Part shown: positions 52,182 through 61,734 of the stretch, one piece after another
Position numbering within the stretch: the first letter of the stretch is position 1
Layout: each line of letters opens with the position of its first letter
Assembly (NCBI GenBank): GCA_963666805.2
Contig: CAXXWR010000003.1
Span: forward strand, 310,001-374,000
DNA from: Fusibacter sp963666805
Lineage (GTDB): Bacteria; Bacillota; Clostridia; Peptostreptococcales; Acidaminobacteraceae
Reading direction: 5' to 3'
Length of the DNA: 64,000 nucleotides
Made by a program: the position numbers and the translations under genes
The notes under the pieces: generated by a model
What the model saw: the letters and a program-made list of their open reading frames with translations, nothing else
Told to the model about the DNA's origin: nothing
Databases searched by the model: none

Positions 52182-54167
52182 TTACTTCGCAATCTCAATT
52201 GCTGCCATATAAGCACTTCTTGTACATTGATCTACTTTTCCAGGAGCAATAGCGTCACCCACGACATAACAAGGAATATCGCCTGCTGCATCCTTTAACT
52301 CAGTGTAATCAACTTTTTTCATACCTAATGCAAACACTATCGTATCTGCTTCTAATACTTGAACACCTTCTGCATTTTCAATAGTAACACCATTTTTGCG
52401 AATCTCCAAGCACTTGGTCTTTGGCATCATAGAGATATTACTTTTTTCCATTTCCCAGATTAACGCTTCTCGATACATACCATAAGACTCGTCTGCCAAG
52501 CGATCTAGCATTTCAATAACAGTCACTTCATGTCCAGTTTTAGCAAGATGAAGTCCAGCTTCACAACCGACTAATCCCCCGCCAATCATAATAACTTTTT
52601 TACCTACCTCGCACTTTTCATCATAGACGTCCATTGCTTGATATGCGTTTTCTATTCCCTTCAAAGGCGGTATACATGGTTTAGATCCTGTAGCTAGTAT
52701 AATTGCATCTGGCCCAAAATCTTTTATAAACTCTGGTGTCACGTCTGTATTCATACGGATGTCCACCTTATTTTTTTTCACTTCTCTAATCAAAACCTCT
52801 TTAAATTCCTGCAAATCATCTTTATCAACATCAACATCTGCAAAGTGAAGCAATCCACCTAATTTATCGCTTTTATCTACAAGCGTTACTTTATGCCCTC
52901 TCTCAGCTGCTGTAATAGCCCCTTGAAGTCCTGCAGGACCACCACCAACTACAAGCACTTTCTGAGATTCTTTTGAAGGTGGTAAGGTCTCAGGATCAAA
53001 AGGAAGATGCGCTTTAGGATTGATAGAGCAATGGCCAACAATCAATGCCAACTCTTGACTCGTATAAGGTAAGTCTGTATATCCTTCCTCTGGTGAACCT
53101 GGGAAGCATTTATAACAGCGTAAACAACGACGAATCAACGCCTCATTTCCCTCCATAGTTTTTTTCGCAAACTCTGGATCTGCTAACATTTGACGTCCTA
53201 ATATAACAAAGTCGATTTTTCCAGTTGCAATAGCCTCTTCACATTGTTCAGGTGAATTGATTCCGCCAACTGCTCCTACAGGCAACTTTGTATATTTTTT
53301 TACAATAGCCGCTTCCTCTATATTTAATCCATGTGCGTGGAACATGCTACTTTCTGTTCCAGATTTTACGGATTCTTCATAGATACCACAAGTAACATGC
53401 ACCGAGGTAAGGTATTCTTCTACCATCTGAATGAATTCGCCTGTTTCTGTTGCCTTAATACCACCAGGTTGATGATCCGTTCCGTCAATTCTCAACTCAA
53501 ATAGAAAATCTGGACCAACAGCTTCGCGAATCGCTTTACAAATTTGGATAGGAAACTTCGCGCGGTTTTCTAAAGAGCCACCATATTCATCAGTACGCTG
53601 ATTCATGATTGGAGAAAGAAACTGAGTAAAAATAAATCCATGTCCACCATGAACTAAAACACCATCAAATCCAGCTTTTTGCATGTAAGTTGCTGCTGTT
53701 GCAAAATCATTTGCAACACGTTGCATATCATCTTCATTCATTGCTCTTACTTTTATACCCGCGAGATTAGTTGTTTCAGAAGGACCAATTGCTTCCTCAC
53801 CAGGACCAAATGGTACTTTTTCGCGTCCACAATGAACCAACTCCGCTAGAGCAACCGCACCGTGTTGTTTTATGCGTTTTGCATACATACTAATTGCTTC
53901 AAAAGTCTCCATGTCCTCTTCTGGTTTAGCAAAATCAAATGGACGAAACCCTGGTATACGAATAGCATCTGTGAAATTTATATCTGTCTCACCTAAAATG
54001 ACACACGCATTACCACCTTTTGCAGGAGCTTCTAACTTGCGATAAGATACTTCACGAGCCATTGGATTTTGTGCAACGAGGCTAAATGCCATCGGTGCGC
54101 TGACAATCCGATTTCTATACGTGATATTCCCCACCTTCATCGGACTAAGTAAATGTTTAAATTTCAT
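52182..54167 (-). CDS. Fe-S old-yellow-enzyme family oxidoreductase (2-enoate reductase/BaiCD type)
   Basis: A 661-residue three-part flavoenzyme. An FMN TIM-barrel (about 1-340; LLSPMKVGNITYRNRIVSAPM, HGGHGFIFTQFLSP) is followed by a 4Fe-4S site (RRCLRCYKCF with a later GHCSINP Cys) and an FAD/NAD(P)H domain with two Rossmann motifs (VLVVGGGPAGLQGA and VIMIGGGLVGCEAG). It moves hydride from NAD(P)H via FAD and the cluster to FMN and reduces C=C bonds of enoates or steroid-like enones. RBS TAGGAGGAG. A divergent LysR gene lies 475 bp away. Confidence 0.9.
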   Translation of the reverse strand: MKFKHLLSPMKVGNITYRNRIVSAPMAFSLVAQNPMAREVSYRKLEAPAKGGNACVILGETDINFTDAIRIPGFRPFDFAKPEEDMETFEAISMYAKRIKQHGAVALAELVHCGREKVPFGPGEEAIGPSETTNLAGIKVRAMNEDDMQRVANDFATAATYMQKAGFDGVLVHGGHGFIFTQFLSPIMNQRTDEYGGSLENRAKFPIQICKAIREAVGPDFLFELRIDGTDHQPGGIKATETGEFIQMVEEYLTSVHVTCGIYEESVKSGTESSMFHAHGLNIEEAAIVKKYTKLPVGAVGGINSPEQCEEAIATGKIDFVILGRQMLADPEFAKKTMEGNEALIRRCLRCYKCFPGSPEEGYTDLPYTSQELALIVGHCSINPKAHLPFDPETLPPSKESQKVLVVGGGPAGLQGAITAAERGHKVTLVDKSDKLGGLLHFADVDVDKDDLQEFKEVLIREVKKNKVDIRMNTDVTPEFIKDFGPDAIILATGSKPCIPPLKGIENAYQAMDVYDEKCEVGKKVIMIGGGLVGCEAGLHLAKTGHEVTVIEMLDRLADESYGMYREALIWEMEKSNISMMPKTKCLEIRKNGVTIENAEGVQVLEADTIVFALGMKKVDYTELKDAAGDIPCYVVGDAIAPGKVDQCTRSAYMAAIEIAK

Positions 54168-54642
54168 ACTCTTTCTCCTCCTAACTCTTATATTTGAATA
54201 TTTGGAAAGGTCGTTTCCAAATATTTAGCCAACTGTACCGCTACTCAATTTCTCTTTTCTCCATCCATAAATCCCCACTGCGTCTCTTCTATTTCATCCT
54301 ATTGAACGCCTCTATCTTTCCAAGCTTTCAATTCAAATATTTTAAACGTATCATTTAATTTCGTTATTTTTTTAACAAAAAATATTCCAAAATCCGTCTA
54401 CACTATTTAGTCTTAACCCTTTGATAACCTTATGAAAACCATCTTCTTTCTAGTTGTTTAGTCATATTTATAAGGCTATCTTATCAATATATAATGGCTA
54501 TATTTTGATCAACAATTGCTTATTTACAGTGTTTTCATAACTTGTTATAATAATAACATAGTCTATTTACGATGAGAAATTACGTTTTTCTTTTATTAAT
54601 AATAAAATTTCGTTATTAATTCAGTACAAAGGGAGGGCACCT
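54168..54642. other. 475-bp divergent control region between flavoenzyme and LysR genes
   Basis: Long for a LysR intergenic space. It contains a 12-bp inverted repeat with a 5-nt centre (54197-54225) and two copies of AATTTCGTTATT (54357-54368 and 54606-54617), one near each gene. No open frame with a ribosome binding site. Confidence 0.55.
54197..54225. repeat. Inverted repeat in the 5' region of the flavoenzyme gene
   Basis: AATATTTGGAAA (54197-54208) and its exact reverse complement (54214-54225) around GGTCG. It lies 30 nt upstream of the flavoenzyme start codon. Operator or mRNA hairpin; no T-run, so not a terminator. Confidence 0.6.
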
Positions 54643-55548
54643 ATGAATTTAACACAGTTATATTATTTTATATCTATCGCTAAACATCATAATTTTACTG
54701 CAACAGCTGCAGAATTTTATGTATCTCAGCCCTGTATCAGCCATCAAATTAAAGCATTAGAACAAGAATTGGAAGTTGATTTATTCATCCGTAATACCCG
54801 AAACGTCGAACTCACTACTGCTGGTGAAATGTTCTTACAAGATGCCAAAAACATAGTAAGCATTATGGAACAATCCAAAAATAAGCTAAAACAAAACAAG
54901 GAAAATGCCATGAGCTTATCCATAGCCCATCTCGCTTCACCCTCTCATGTCTTTTTACCCTCTATTATCAATCGGTTCCGTAAACGCTATCCAAATATAA
55001 AAACCAATATCTATCGTCAAGATGCCTATCAAATCGTCCAATCTGCTCTTGCCCATCGATATGATATTTACTGTTCTATGTCTTTGGATATGATGACTGT
55101 TCCTTCTTTGTTTAATAAAAAAATACAAGCAGATCATTATTGCCTTGTAACCCCCAAAAATCATCCCGCGGCAGTTCATATAGCGATTGACTATTCAAAA
55201 TTGGCGGAAGAACCTTTTATTGTCTTTAATCCAGAACGTGCAGTTACCATGCATCAGCAAATTCTACAAATAACTAATCAGCTTGGATTTACGCCTCGAA
55301 TTACTGGAACTTATAACCTCTATGAAGAGTTACTTTATGCAGTGGAATCTGGTTTGGGTATCACTATTTTGCCTCATCGCACTAAAAGTTACATAAACAG
55401 TGATCTCACATACTCTCTATTAGATGTTTCCAATATCTCCGCTGATTTATCCTTGGCTTGGGAAGAAGAAAGTACAAATCCGGCCGTCCCTTTGTTTTTA
55501 GATGTCTTCTGGGAATACATGCAAGAACACCCTAACCAATTTGTTTAG
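54643..55548 (+). CDS. LysR-family transcriptional regulator
   Basis: A 301-residue LysR regulator. The HTH is HNFTATAAEFYVSQPCISHQIKALEQELEVDLF, and the effector-binding domain (about 90-295) is complete. RBS AAGGGAGGG. Divergent from the Fe-S flavoenzyme and probably its activator, responding to the unsaturated substrate (inference). It ends before a strong terminator. Confidence 0.9.
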   Translation: MNLTQLYYFISIAKHHNFTATAAEFYVSQPCISHQIKALEQELEVDLFIRNTRNVELTTAGEMFLQDAKNIVSIMEQSKNKLKQNKENAMSLSIAHLASPSHVFLPSIINRFRKRYPNIKTNIYRQDAYQIVQSALAHRYDIYCSMSLDMMTVPSLFNKKIQADHYCLVTPKNHPAAVHIAIDYSKLAEEPFIVFNPERAVTMHQQILQITNQLGFTPRITGTYNLYEELLYAVESGLGITILPHRTKSYINSDLTYSLLDVSNISADLSLAWEEESTNPAVPLFLDVFWEYMQEHPNQFV

Positions 55549-55856
55549 CCTCTGAAAATGCAACAAAAAAATTTGTACAGTGGCTCAATTTTACTAAAGC
55601 TGATGCAATGCCTGAATTTAAGGCGTGTATTTTTACCTCTGAAAATAAGTAATAAAAAATCCTGAATTCTCATTTTATGAATTCAGGATTTTTTGCTGTT
55701 TTTTCATGTAAACTTTATGGATTACGCGATTTTAATGTATCATTAGGCATTTTATGTATCATTATAATGCCATCAGTATCATATCAGCACAAACAACTAA
55801 TAGCACTAACTCTTTAACTTTGAAAGTATGATATGTGGGATTGTGCAGGCGATTCA
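55549..55856. other. Intergenic region with terminator between convergent genes
   Basis: Holds the terminator at 55654-55694 and a direct repeat TGTATCATTA (about 55737 and 55755). No gene seen. Confidence 0.5.
55654..55694. terminator. Terminator right of the LysR gene
   Basis: AAAAAATCCTGAATTC / GAATTCAGGATTTTTT, 16-bp stem with T-runs on both strands. Nearly identical to the terminator at the other end of the flavoenzyme-LysR unit. Confidence 0.9.
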
Positions 55857-56687
55857 TTATAATTCTTTTGCCAAAAATGAATTTATTTGATCTGCAGCAG
55901 TCATAATAACGTGTGCGCCTTCTACTAATCTAACATTGGTTTGTGGTACAAGACGAGTTAATCGTTTCACAACTTCTTCTACATCCATTGTCACGTCATG
56001 TGTTCCAGCAATATAAAGAAGAGGCATGTTTATTGCACTCATCTGCTCATCTGTCAAAACAGGCAATTCCCCTGTAATCGGAATAAAATTTTCCATAATA
56101 AGCGTCATAAATTCAATTACTTCTTTAGGCATTGGACTTTCATCCATTACATCATCTATTGTTTTTTTGACACTGCTTGAATCACTCACAATATCTGCAG
56201 TCTGCTCAATAAATGCCTGTTTAGGGGAAATAATCCCTGATGGAGCCATAAGAACCAAGGCTGCTGTTCGTTCAGGATAAGCAGCGGCAAAATGAAGTGC
56301 CATCCATCCCCCCATTGAATTTCCAATGATTACTGCCTTATTAATTTCAAGTTCATCTATAACTTCGCTAAGCCAACGTGAGTATTCATCTGATTCAATA
56401 TCTAGGCGATTATCCTCACTGTTGCCAGGCTCTCCTAATATATCCACTGCATAAACATGGTATTGCTTAGCCAAGGCTGCCATATCTCCAAACCATGCTG
56501 CACTGTTACTGCATGAACCATGCAAGAGAATCATTGCCTGATTATCTTTGTTTCCTACCTCTAAGACGAAAGTCTTGCCAAAGGATGTATCCACATAACT
56601 CTGTGCTATCGGAAAGGCACTTAAAATATGATTGTAATATTCACGAATTTTATCTCTACCTTCTATGGTCTTAAAAACACTACTCAT
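55857..56687 (-). CDS. Alpha/beta-fold hydrolase
   Basis: A 276-residue cytoplasmic serine hydrolase. The oxyanion motif is LLHGSCSNSAAWFG, the nucleophile elbow GNSMGGWMALH, the acid GTHDVTMD and the catalytic His in EGAHVIM. The sequence resembles carboxylesterase/haloperoxidase-like enzymes; substrate unknown. The ATG at 56687 follows GGAGG; a longer upstream frame is unlikely. It overlaps the stop codon of the small HTH gene by 8 nt, so the two are co-translated. Confidence 0.85.
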   Translation of the reverse strand: MSSVFKTIEGRDKIREYYNHILSAFPIAQSYVDTSFGKTFVLEVGNKDNQAMILLHGSCSNSAAWFGDMAALAKQYHVYAVDILGEPGNSEDNRLDIESDEYSRWLSEVIDELEINKAVIIGNSMGGWMALHFAAAYPERTAALVLMAPSGIISPKQAFIEQTADIVSDSSSVKKTIDDVMDESPMPKEVIEFMTLIMENFIPITGELPVLTDEQMSAINMPLLYIAGTHDVTMDVEEVVKRLTRLVPQTNVRLVEGAHVIMTAADQINSFLAKEL

Positions 56688-57138
56688 TTCTGTTTTCCTC
56701 CTTTTTTTGATCAATAAACACCTCAATTGAACTCAGGGTAGCTACCATAAACTGAATATTTCCCCAAAGTGTAAACCTTACTATAGACTCATTCTCTAAA
56801 AACTGTGCATGTAAAGAAGATTTCCCATACTCCGGTGGCTTTACATTCATCGTAGCCATAAGCGTATTTATGAGTCGGTTTGCCTCTTCCTTATAGGATA
56901 CCTTAACATCAACTACAGCAGATGCCTTGACAGAATCTTCGTTCACGATATCGGAAGCCTTGGTGAAAACATCTTCATTTTCCCCAGTGAATATACTTAA
57001 ATCGTGTCCTGAAACCCGCCAACTTTTCCCGATTTTTGTTGCATGAAGCCGACCTTCACGAATGTATCTCTGTACAGTTTTTGTGTGAATACTCAGCATT
57101 TTCGAAATCTGCTCAACGGTATAATATTCTCTTTCCAT
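56680..57138 (-). CDS. Small helix-turn-helix (excisionase-like) regulator
   Basis: A 152-residue protein. The N-terminal HTH_17-type domain is REYYTVEQISKMLSIHTKT followed by VQRYIREGRLHATKIGKSWRVS; the C-terminal 80 residues (KEEANRLINTLMATMNVK...IQFMVATLSSIEVF) form a small alpha/beta domain. RBS AAGGAG. Paired with the overlapping hydrolase gene, it probably regulates it. The layout parallels the HTH-peptidase pair at 50.3-51.8 kb. Confidence 0.75.
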   Translation of the reverse strand: MEREYYTVEQISKMLSIHTKTVQRYIREGRLHATKIGKSWRVSGHDLSIFTGENEDVFTKASDIVNEDSVKASAVVDVKVSYKEEANRLINTLMATMNVKPPEYGKSSLHAQFLENESIVRFTLWGNIQFMVATLSSIEVFIDQKKEENRNE

Positions 57139-57331
57139 AATAAACGCTCCTTATTATTACTTATTATTCCTTTTATTTTTAATTTTAACACTTAATAAGG
57201 AATTTATCAACAATTATTTTAAAATAAAAATACATTCCTCCATTAATGTATTTAAAGAAATGCGCATTAAATGTGAAAACTCGGTGTTCAATTTATCATC
57301 TGATGAATCAATTTATCTTAATAAATCATAA

Positions 57332-57372
57332 AGAGCCAACAGTGGAAGTTTTAGACTTCTACTATCGGCTCT
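57332..57372 (-). terminator. Terminator of the ABC exporter operon
   Basis: AGAGCC..GTGGAAG / CTTCTAC..GGCTCT hairpin, with a short TTTATGATTTATT tail on the minus strand. Confidence 0.55.
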
Positions 57373-57430
57373 GGGTACTTTTCGTCTAGCTCTTTGATAA
57401 GAGATTTTTTTAAAATAGTATGCTAGTCGT

Positions 57431-59236
57431 TCATAACTCATTGATCGTTTCTGTAATTTCCATAGTTGACATTCTTTTAGAAGGAGCATACATTGCAGCT
57501 AAAACAGAAACGATGACAAAAACAATAATAATTACAATTGGTATGATAGGAAATTCCCAAACAGCATATGTAAAATGATTAGCTATAAGTTTATTGAATA
57601 AAATCCTATTTAAGCCTATACCTAGACAACATCCAATGATGCTACCAGATACAGCATAGGTTAAAGCTTCTACAGTAATCATTTTTGTAATCTGTTTTTT
57701 TGCCATCCCAATTGCTCGCATCATTCCATACTGCTTTATTCTTGCGGATACACTTATTGATATGCTATTTACAATGTTAAGTAAAGTAACAATGGCAATA
57801 ATAGTTAAAAATCCATATACAAAGAACATAAATGCCATATAAGTACCTGTAGTCTTCTGGTCACGGCGGTCTTTAATTATCCCGTTATCACCTACAAGCT
57901 TGCTAATTGCTTCAATTTTATTTTTTTCTAAGTTTTTATCCACTTGAAGCATAACTAGTTGGTATCCCGTTTCATGTGTAATCTTTTTAAATGTTTCACC
58001 AGAAGTAATCAATGTGATTTTGCCTTTAGCATCACCATCACTACTAAATGGATTGTATTTTAATAATCCCGCCACTTCATAACTATCATTACCAATTTTA
58101 ACTTTATCACCATTTTTTACTTTACTGTTTTTGTCCCAAGTTGCTAAAACATAAGAACTGTCACCAAATACTTTCGATAAATTACTTCCATTTTTTAATG
58201 TCCCATCTTTTTTAAGAGCTTCCAAATCATATTTATCATACGAGATAATATCTACCTTATTAGAAGTATTCAAGCCTACTTCTGCATTAATATTAAATGC
58301 ACTTCTGCGACCATAAACATGATTGACGCCATTTAATTTACTCAATTCATCTAACAGATGAGGATCTATAGAATTATTAGAATCATTACTAGAAATTTCT
58401 ATATCAGCCGTTGCATGTGATTGCGGCATAAGATAATCAACAAAATTAACAAAAACAGAAAAACTTAAAAACAAAATAATACTCAGAGCAAATGAACCTG
58501 ACATTGAAAATAAATTTTTCTTTCTTGAAACAGCATGACTCATGCCAAGTGATGTTTCTACTTTCAAAGATTTCATCCCTATTATATTTTTATCACTTGA
58601 ATAATTGCTTAAGTTCCCAGAAACTGCTGCCACCGGGCTTACTTTTGCCGCTTTCTTTGCTGGAGTTCTGGCTGCAATTAGCACAGTAATTAGACCTACC
58701 ATTGTACCTGCAATAATACCGAATAGACTTATCCCAAAAACGGGTATAGAAGAAAACTCTTCACCGACAATGTATCGTAAAGCCCCACATAAAATCCAGG
58801 TGGCCACTATTCCTACAGAAACGCCGATAGGAATTGCGACCCTACACCAATTAAGCGATTCCAGTCTCACAAATCGAATGATTTGTTTTTTGCTCATTCC
58901 GATGCAACGCATCATGCCAAAAAATTGAGTTCTTTGTGCAACATTACTATTGATGCTCCCTGAAATCATTAAAACACCAGCAGCCAATATCAATACAAAT
59001 AGTACCATTATAATCGGCAATATTGTTTGCACCATACTACTGGCTAAAACATCTTGAAATGTTAATCCGCTATGTTTTTCAAGAAGTCTTGTTTTTTCCA
59101 TTCGTATTCCCATTTCTGCCATGCTAAAAATTGCGGTCACCAAAAATACTGAAATTGCAATACAAATGATCGTCAATCTATTGTTTTTCTTACGGATTTT
59201 TGCTGAAATCGGGATAAGACTGAGATAACTTTTCAT
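57431..59236 (-). CDS. ABC transporter permease, FtsX/MacB type
   Basis: A 601-residue permease with two FtsX domains, each preceded by hydrophobic segments. The first starts MKSYLSLIPISAKIRKKNNRL, and RTQFFGMMRCIGMSKKQIIRF and KQYGMMRAIGMAKKQITKM are the two coupling regions. A roughly 190-residue external domain lies between them. Its ATG overlaps the ATPase stop (ATGA), and GGAGGTG is upstream. It exports or senses an antimicrobial or cell-envelope compound together with the adjacent two-component system (inference). Confidence 0.88.
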   Translation of the reverse strand: MKSYLSLIPISAKIRKKNNRLTIICIAISVFLVTAIFSMAEMGIRMEKTRLLEKHSGLTFQDVLASSMVQTILPIIMVLFVLILAAGVLMISGSINSNVAQRTQFFGMMRCIGMSKKQIIRFVRLESLNWCRVAIPIGVSVGIVATWILCGALRYIVGEEFSSIPVFGISLFGIIAGTMVGLITVLIAARTPAKKAAKVSPVAAVSGNLSNYSSDKNIIGMKSLKVETSLGMSHAVSRKKNLFSMSGSFALSIILFLSFSVFVNFVDYLMPQSHATADIEISSNDSNNSIDPHLLDELSKLNGVNHVYGRRSAFNINAEVGLNTSNKVDIISYDKYDLEALKKDGTLKNGSNLSKVFGDSSYVLATWDKNSKVKNGDKVKIGNDSYEVAGLLKYNPFSSDGDAKGKITLITSGETFKKITHETGYQLVMLQVDKNLEKNKIEAISKLVGDNGIIKDRRDQKTTGTYMAFMFFVYGFLTIIAIVTLLNIVNSISISVSARIKQYGMMRAIGMAKKQITKMITVEALTYAVSGSIIGCCLGIGLNRILFNKLIANHFTYAVWEFPIIPIVIIIVFVIVSVLAAMYAPSKRMSTMEITETINEL

Positions 59237-59916
59237 TCACGACACCTCCCTTGATCAGTCAAAATGCCATCTGACACTTTTATCACTCTATCTGCAACTT
59301 GAGCAATACTTTGGCTATGAGTAATCATTACAATAGTTTGTTCAAATTTTCTTGAAGATTCTTTTAGTAATGTAATAACTTCTGAAGTATTTTTAGTGTC
59401 CAAATTCCCAGTAGGTTCATCGGCTAATATCAATGATGGTCTCGTAATTAGCGCTCTGCCAATTGCAACACGCTGCTGTTGACCACCTGATAACTGACTA
59501 GGAAGATGATTTCTTCGTTCTAACAAGCCTAATGTCTTCAACAATTCTTCAAGATATTTTTGATCTGTTTTTTTGTAATCTAATAATACAGGAAAAATAA
59601 TGTTCCGCTCTACTGTTAACTCTGGGATTAAATTAAATCCTTGAAAAATAAACCCTATATTTCTACGTCGAAAGATTGTAAGATTATCTTCTTTCATTGA
59701 AAAAATGTCTTTTCCATCAATAAAGACTTTTCCTGAAGTGGGTTTATCAAGGGCACCAATCATATTTAAAAGTGTACTTTTCCCCGATCCTGATTCTCCA
59801 ACAATAGCCACAAATTCACCTTTTTGGACTGAGAAATTAGCATTTTTCAAAGCATCTACAGCATTCTCTCCAGTTCCATAGGTTTTTGATAAAGATTTTA
59901 TATCTAACAAATTCAT
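59233..59916 (-). CDS. ABC transporter ATPase, MacB/LolD type
   Basis: A 227-residue ATPase with Walker A GESGSGKSTLLN, Q-loop IFQGFNLIPELT, signature LSGGQQQRVAIGRAL and Walker B LILADEPTGNLDT. The ATG at 59916 has AAGGAG; an upstream in-frame start at 59943 would contain that site. Paired by overlap with the FtsX-type permease. Confidence 0.92.
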   Translation of the reverse strand: MNLLDIKSLSKTYGTGENAVDALKNANFSVQKGEFVAIVGESGSGKSTLLNMIGALDKPTSGKVFIDGKDIFSMKEDNLTIFRRRNIGFIFQGFNLIPELTVERNIIFPVLLDYKKTDQKYLEELLKTLGLLERRNHLPSQLSGGQQQRVAIGRALITRPSLILADEPTGNLDTKNTSEVITLLKESSRKFEQTIVMITHSQSIAQVADRVIKVSDGILTDQGRCRE

Positions 59917-59998
59917 AAAAACTCCTTCCTTGTTCCTAGTCATATCCTTTATAGTGGATAGAATACCACTTGAATCTTACTCTAGCCCTACAGTAAGA

Positions 59999-61036
59999 CT
60001 ACAATTTAGTAGGAATGAAAAAATTAAGAACAAATGTAGTGCCTTTACCTAATTCACTAAAGACTTCGATCGTTCCATTATGTGCTTCTATAATTGATTT
60101 TGCTAATGGTAACCCTAAACCAATACCATTTGAATCATTCGAAAATCTACTACGATAAAATCGTTTGAAAATATAATTAATATCTTCAGGATGAATGCCT
60201 CTGCCATTATCTGAAATTTTTATTTGTACCATAGTTGCAAACTCTTCCCATTGAACTTTTATATTGTTGCCTTTTTCAGTATGATCTAATGCATTCTTTA
60301 TCATATTGCTAATTGCTTCTATTATCCAATCTCTATCACAAAAAAAATTTAGATTATCTTTTCCAAATAAATTCAGCGATTTTTCTTCTTGTTTTGCGCG
60401 ATATTTAAAATGGAGTTCTATATCTTTCATCATATCCTCAATATTTTCATTATTTTTTTCCATTACTATCATTCCAGCATCCAGTCTTGTTATTTTCAAT
60501 AAATTTTGTATCAATGTATCAACTCTATCAAGCTCTCGTTCTGATGCTTTACATAACTCTTTTATATTTGACCATTCATTTACTTCATCAGAAATCAAAC
60601 CATTATAGATGTTCAAAGCAGCAAGCGGTGTCTTTAACTGATGAGAAATATCGGAAATAGTATTCCTAAAAAATTCTTTTTCTTGAGTTTCATTAATAGC
60701 ACGTGAATTTAATATTGCAGACAATGAATTAACTGAATGAAATAAATTATAGATTTGTCCATCCTTATCACAAAAAATTCTAGCCTCCATGTCACCATCA
60801 ATAAAAGCCTTTATTTGTTTCTCGGCATCCTCTTCTATTTCATATTCTTTCTTTAAAAATTTATAGATTGATAAAAATATCAAACAGCTAAAAAAAATCG
60901 GTATTAACAATATACCTAATGAAAAGCTTTTGTATTGTAACAACACTATTACTTGTAAAATCACAACCAAAGCTAAACTCATTTCAAAGACAGACTTAGC
61001 GAGCAATTTTGCATCTTGATTAGAAAATATTTTCAT
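59999..61036 (-). CDS. Sensor histidine kinase
   Basis: A 345-residue kinase with two closely spaced transmembrane helices (about 15-60), hardly any external loop, a HAMP-like segment and phospho-acceptor His132 (ISDISHQLKTPLAALN). The ATPase domain is complete (NMIKNALDHTEKG, DNGRGIH, GIGLGLPLAKS). The short sensor suggests it reads the ABC transporter rather than a free ligand, as in BceS-type systems (inference). RBS GAGAGGTG. Confidence 0.92.
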   Translation of the reverse strand: MKIFSNQDAKLLAKSVFEMSLALVVILQVIVLLQYKSFSLGILLIPIFFSCLIFLSIYKFLKKEYEIEEDAEKQIKAFIDGDMEARIFCDKDGQIYNLFHSVNSLSAILNSRAINETQEKEFFRNTISDISHQLKTPLAALNIYNGLISDEVNEWSNIKELCKASERELDRVDTLIQNLLKITRLDAGMIVMEKNNENIEDMMKDIELHFKYRAKQEEKSLNLFGKDNLNFFCDRDWIIEAISNMIKNALDHTEKGNNIKVQWEEFATMVQIKISDNGRGIHPEDINYIFKRFYRSRFSNDSNGIGLGLPLAKSIIEAHNGTIEVFSELGKGTTFVLNFFIPTKL

Positions 61037-61050
61037 AATAATTCACCTCT

Positions 61051-61734
61051 CTATATAGAATTCCATTTATATCCCATTCTACGAACTGTTAATATCATTT
61101 GCGGTTCGCTAGGATTATCCTCAATCTTCACTCGAAGCCTTCTTATATATACAGTTAATGCATTATTATCAACATAATTTTCTTCGACATCCCATAAATT
61201 TTCCAATATTTGATCTTTAGTAAGGATCATATTTTGATTTTCCATAAAATAGCGAAGTAATTTGTATTCTGCTGCTGTAAGGTCTAATAGCTCACCCTTT
61301 TTATATGCTTGTCCTTTGGTTGTTAATATTTGTATTCCATTAGAATTAATCTCCGTATCATTAGTGCTAAATTCTTTTGCTCTTCTTAATAAAGCATTCA
61401 CTCTTGAAAACAATACTCCTAATTTAAATGGTTTAGTGATATAGTCATCTCCGCCTATATCCAAACCCATAATTATACTGGTTTCTTCATCTGATGCGGT
61501 TAGAAAAATTATAGGAACTTTAGATAGAGCTCTTACTTTCTTACAAAATTCAAACCCTGACCCGTCTGGAAGTGATACATCTAATACAAGTAAATCATAG
61601 GTTTCACTTTTCCAAAGTTTTTCAGCTTCATTTATTGTTCTAGCTATATCAAGTTCAAATCCTTGTTTATCAAAAGCAAATTGCAAGCCATAAATTAAAC
61701 TCTGATCATCTTCAAGTAATAATATTTTATTCAT
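61051..61734 (-). CDS. OmpR-family response regulator
   Basis: A 227-residue response regulator. The receiver has EDD (8-10), phospho-acceptor Asp52 (LLVLDVSLPDGSG) and Lys in YITKPFK; the winged helix ends VRRMGYKWNS. The ATG at 61734 follows GGAGGATTCGA; 22 extra upstream codons have no site. First gene of a four-gene run RR-HK-ATPase-permease, so the system probably activates its own exporter. Confidence 0.92.
   Translation of the reverse strand: MNKILLLEDDQSLIYGLQFAFDKQGFELDIARTINEAEKLWKSETYDLLVLDVSLPDGSGFEFCKKVRALSKVPIIFLTASDEETSIIMGLDIGGDDYITKPFKLGVLFSRVNALLRRAKEFSTNDTEINSNGIQILTTKGQAYKKGELLDLTAAEYKLLRYFMENQNMILTKDQILENLWDVEENYVDNNALTVYIRRLRVKIEDNPSEPQMILTVRRMGYKWNSI

Noticed and set aside
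54357..54617. Regulon motif AATTTCGTTATT, with a similar sequence near 1006-1016
   Set aside because: In this AT-rich sequence an 11- to 12-mer recurring a few times is close to chance expectation.
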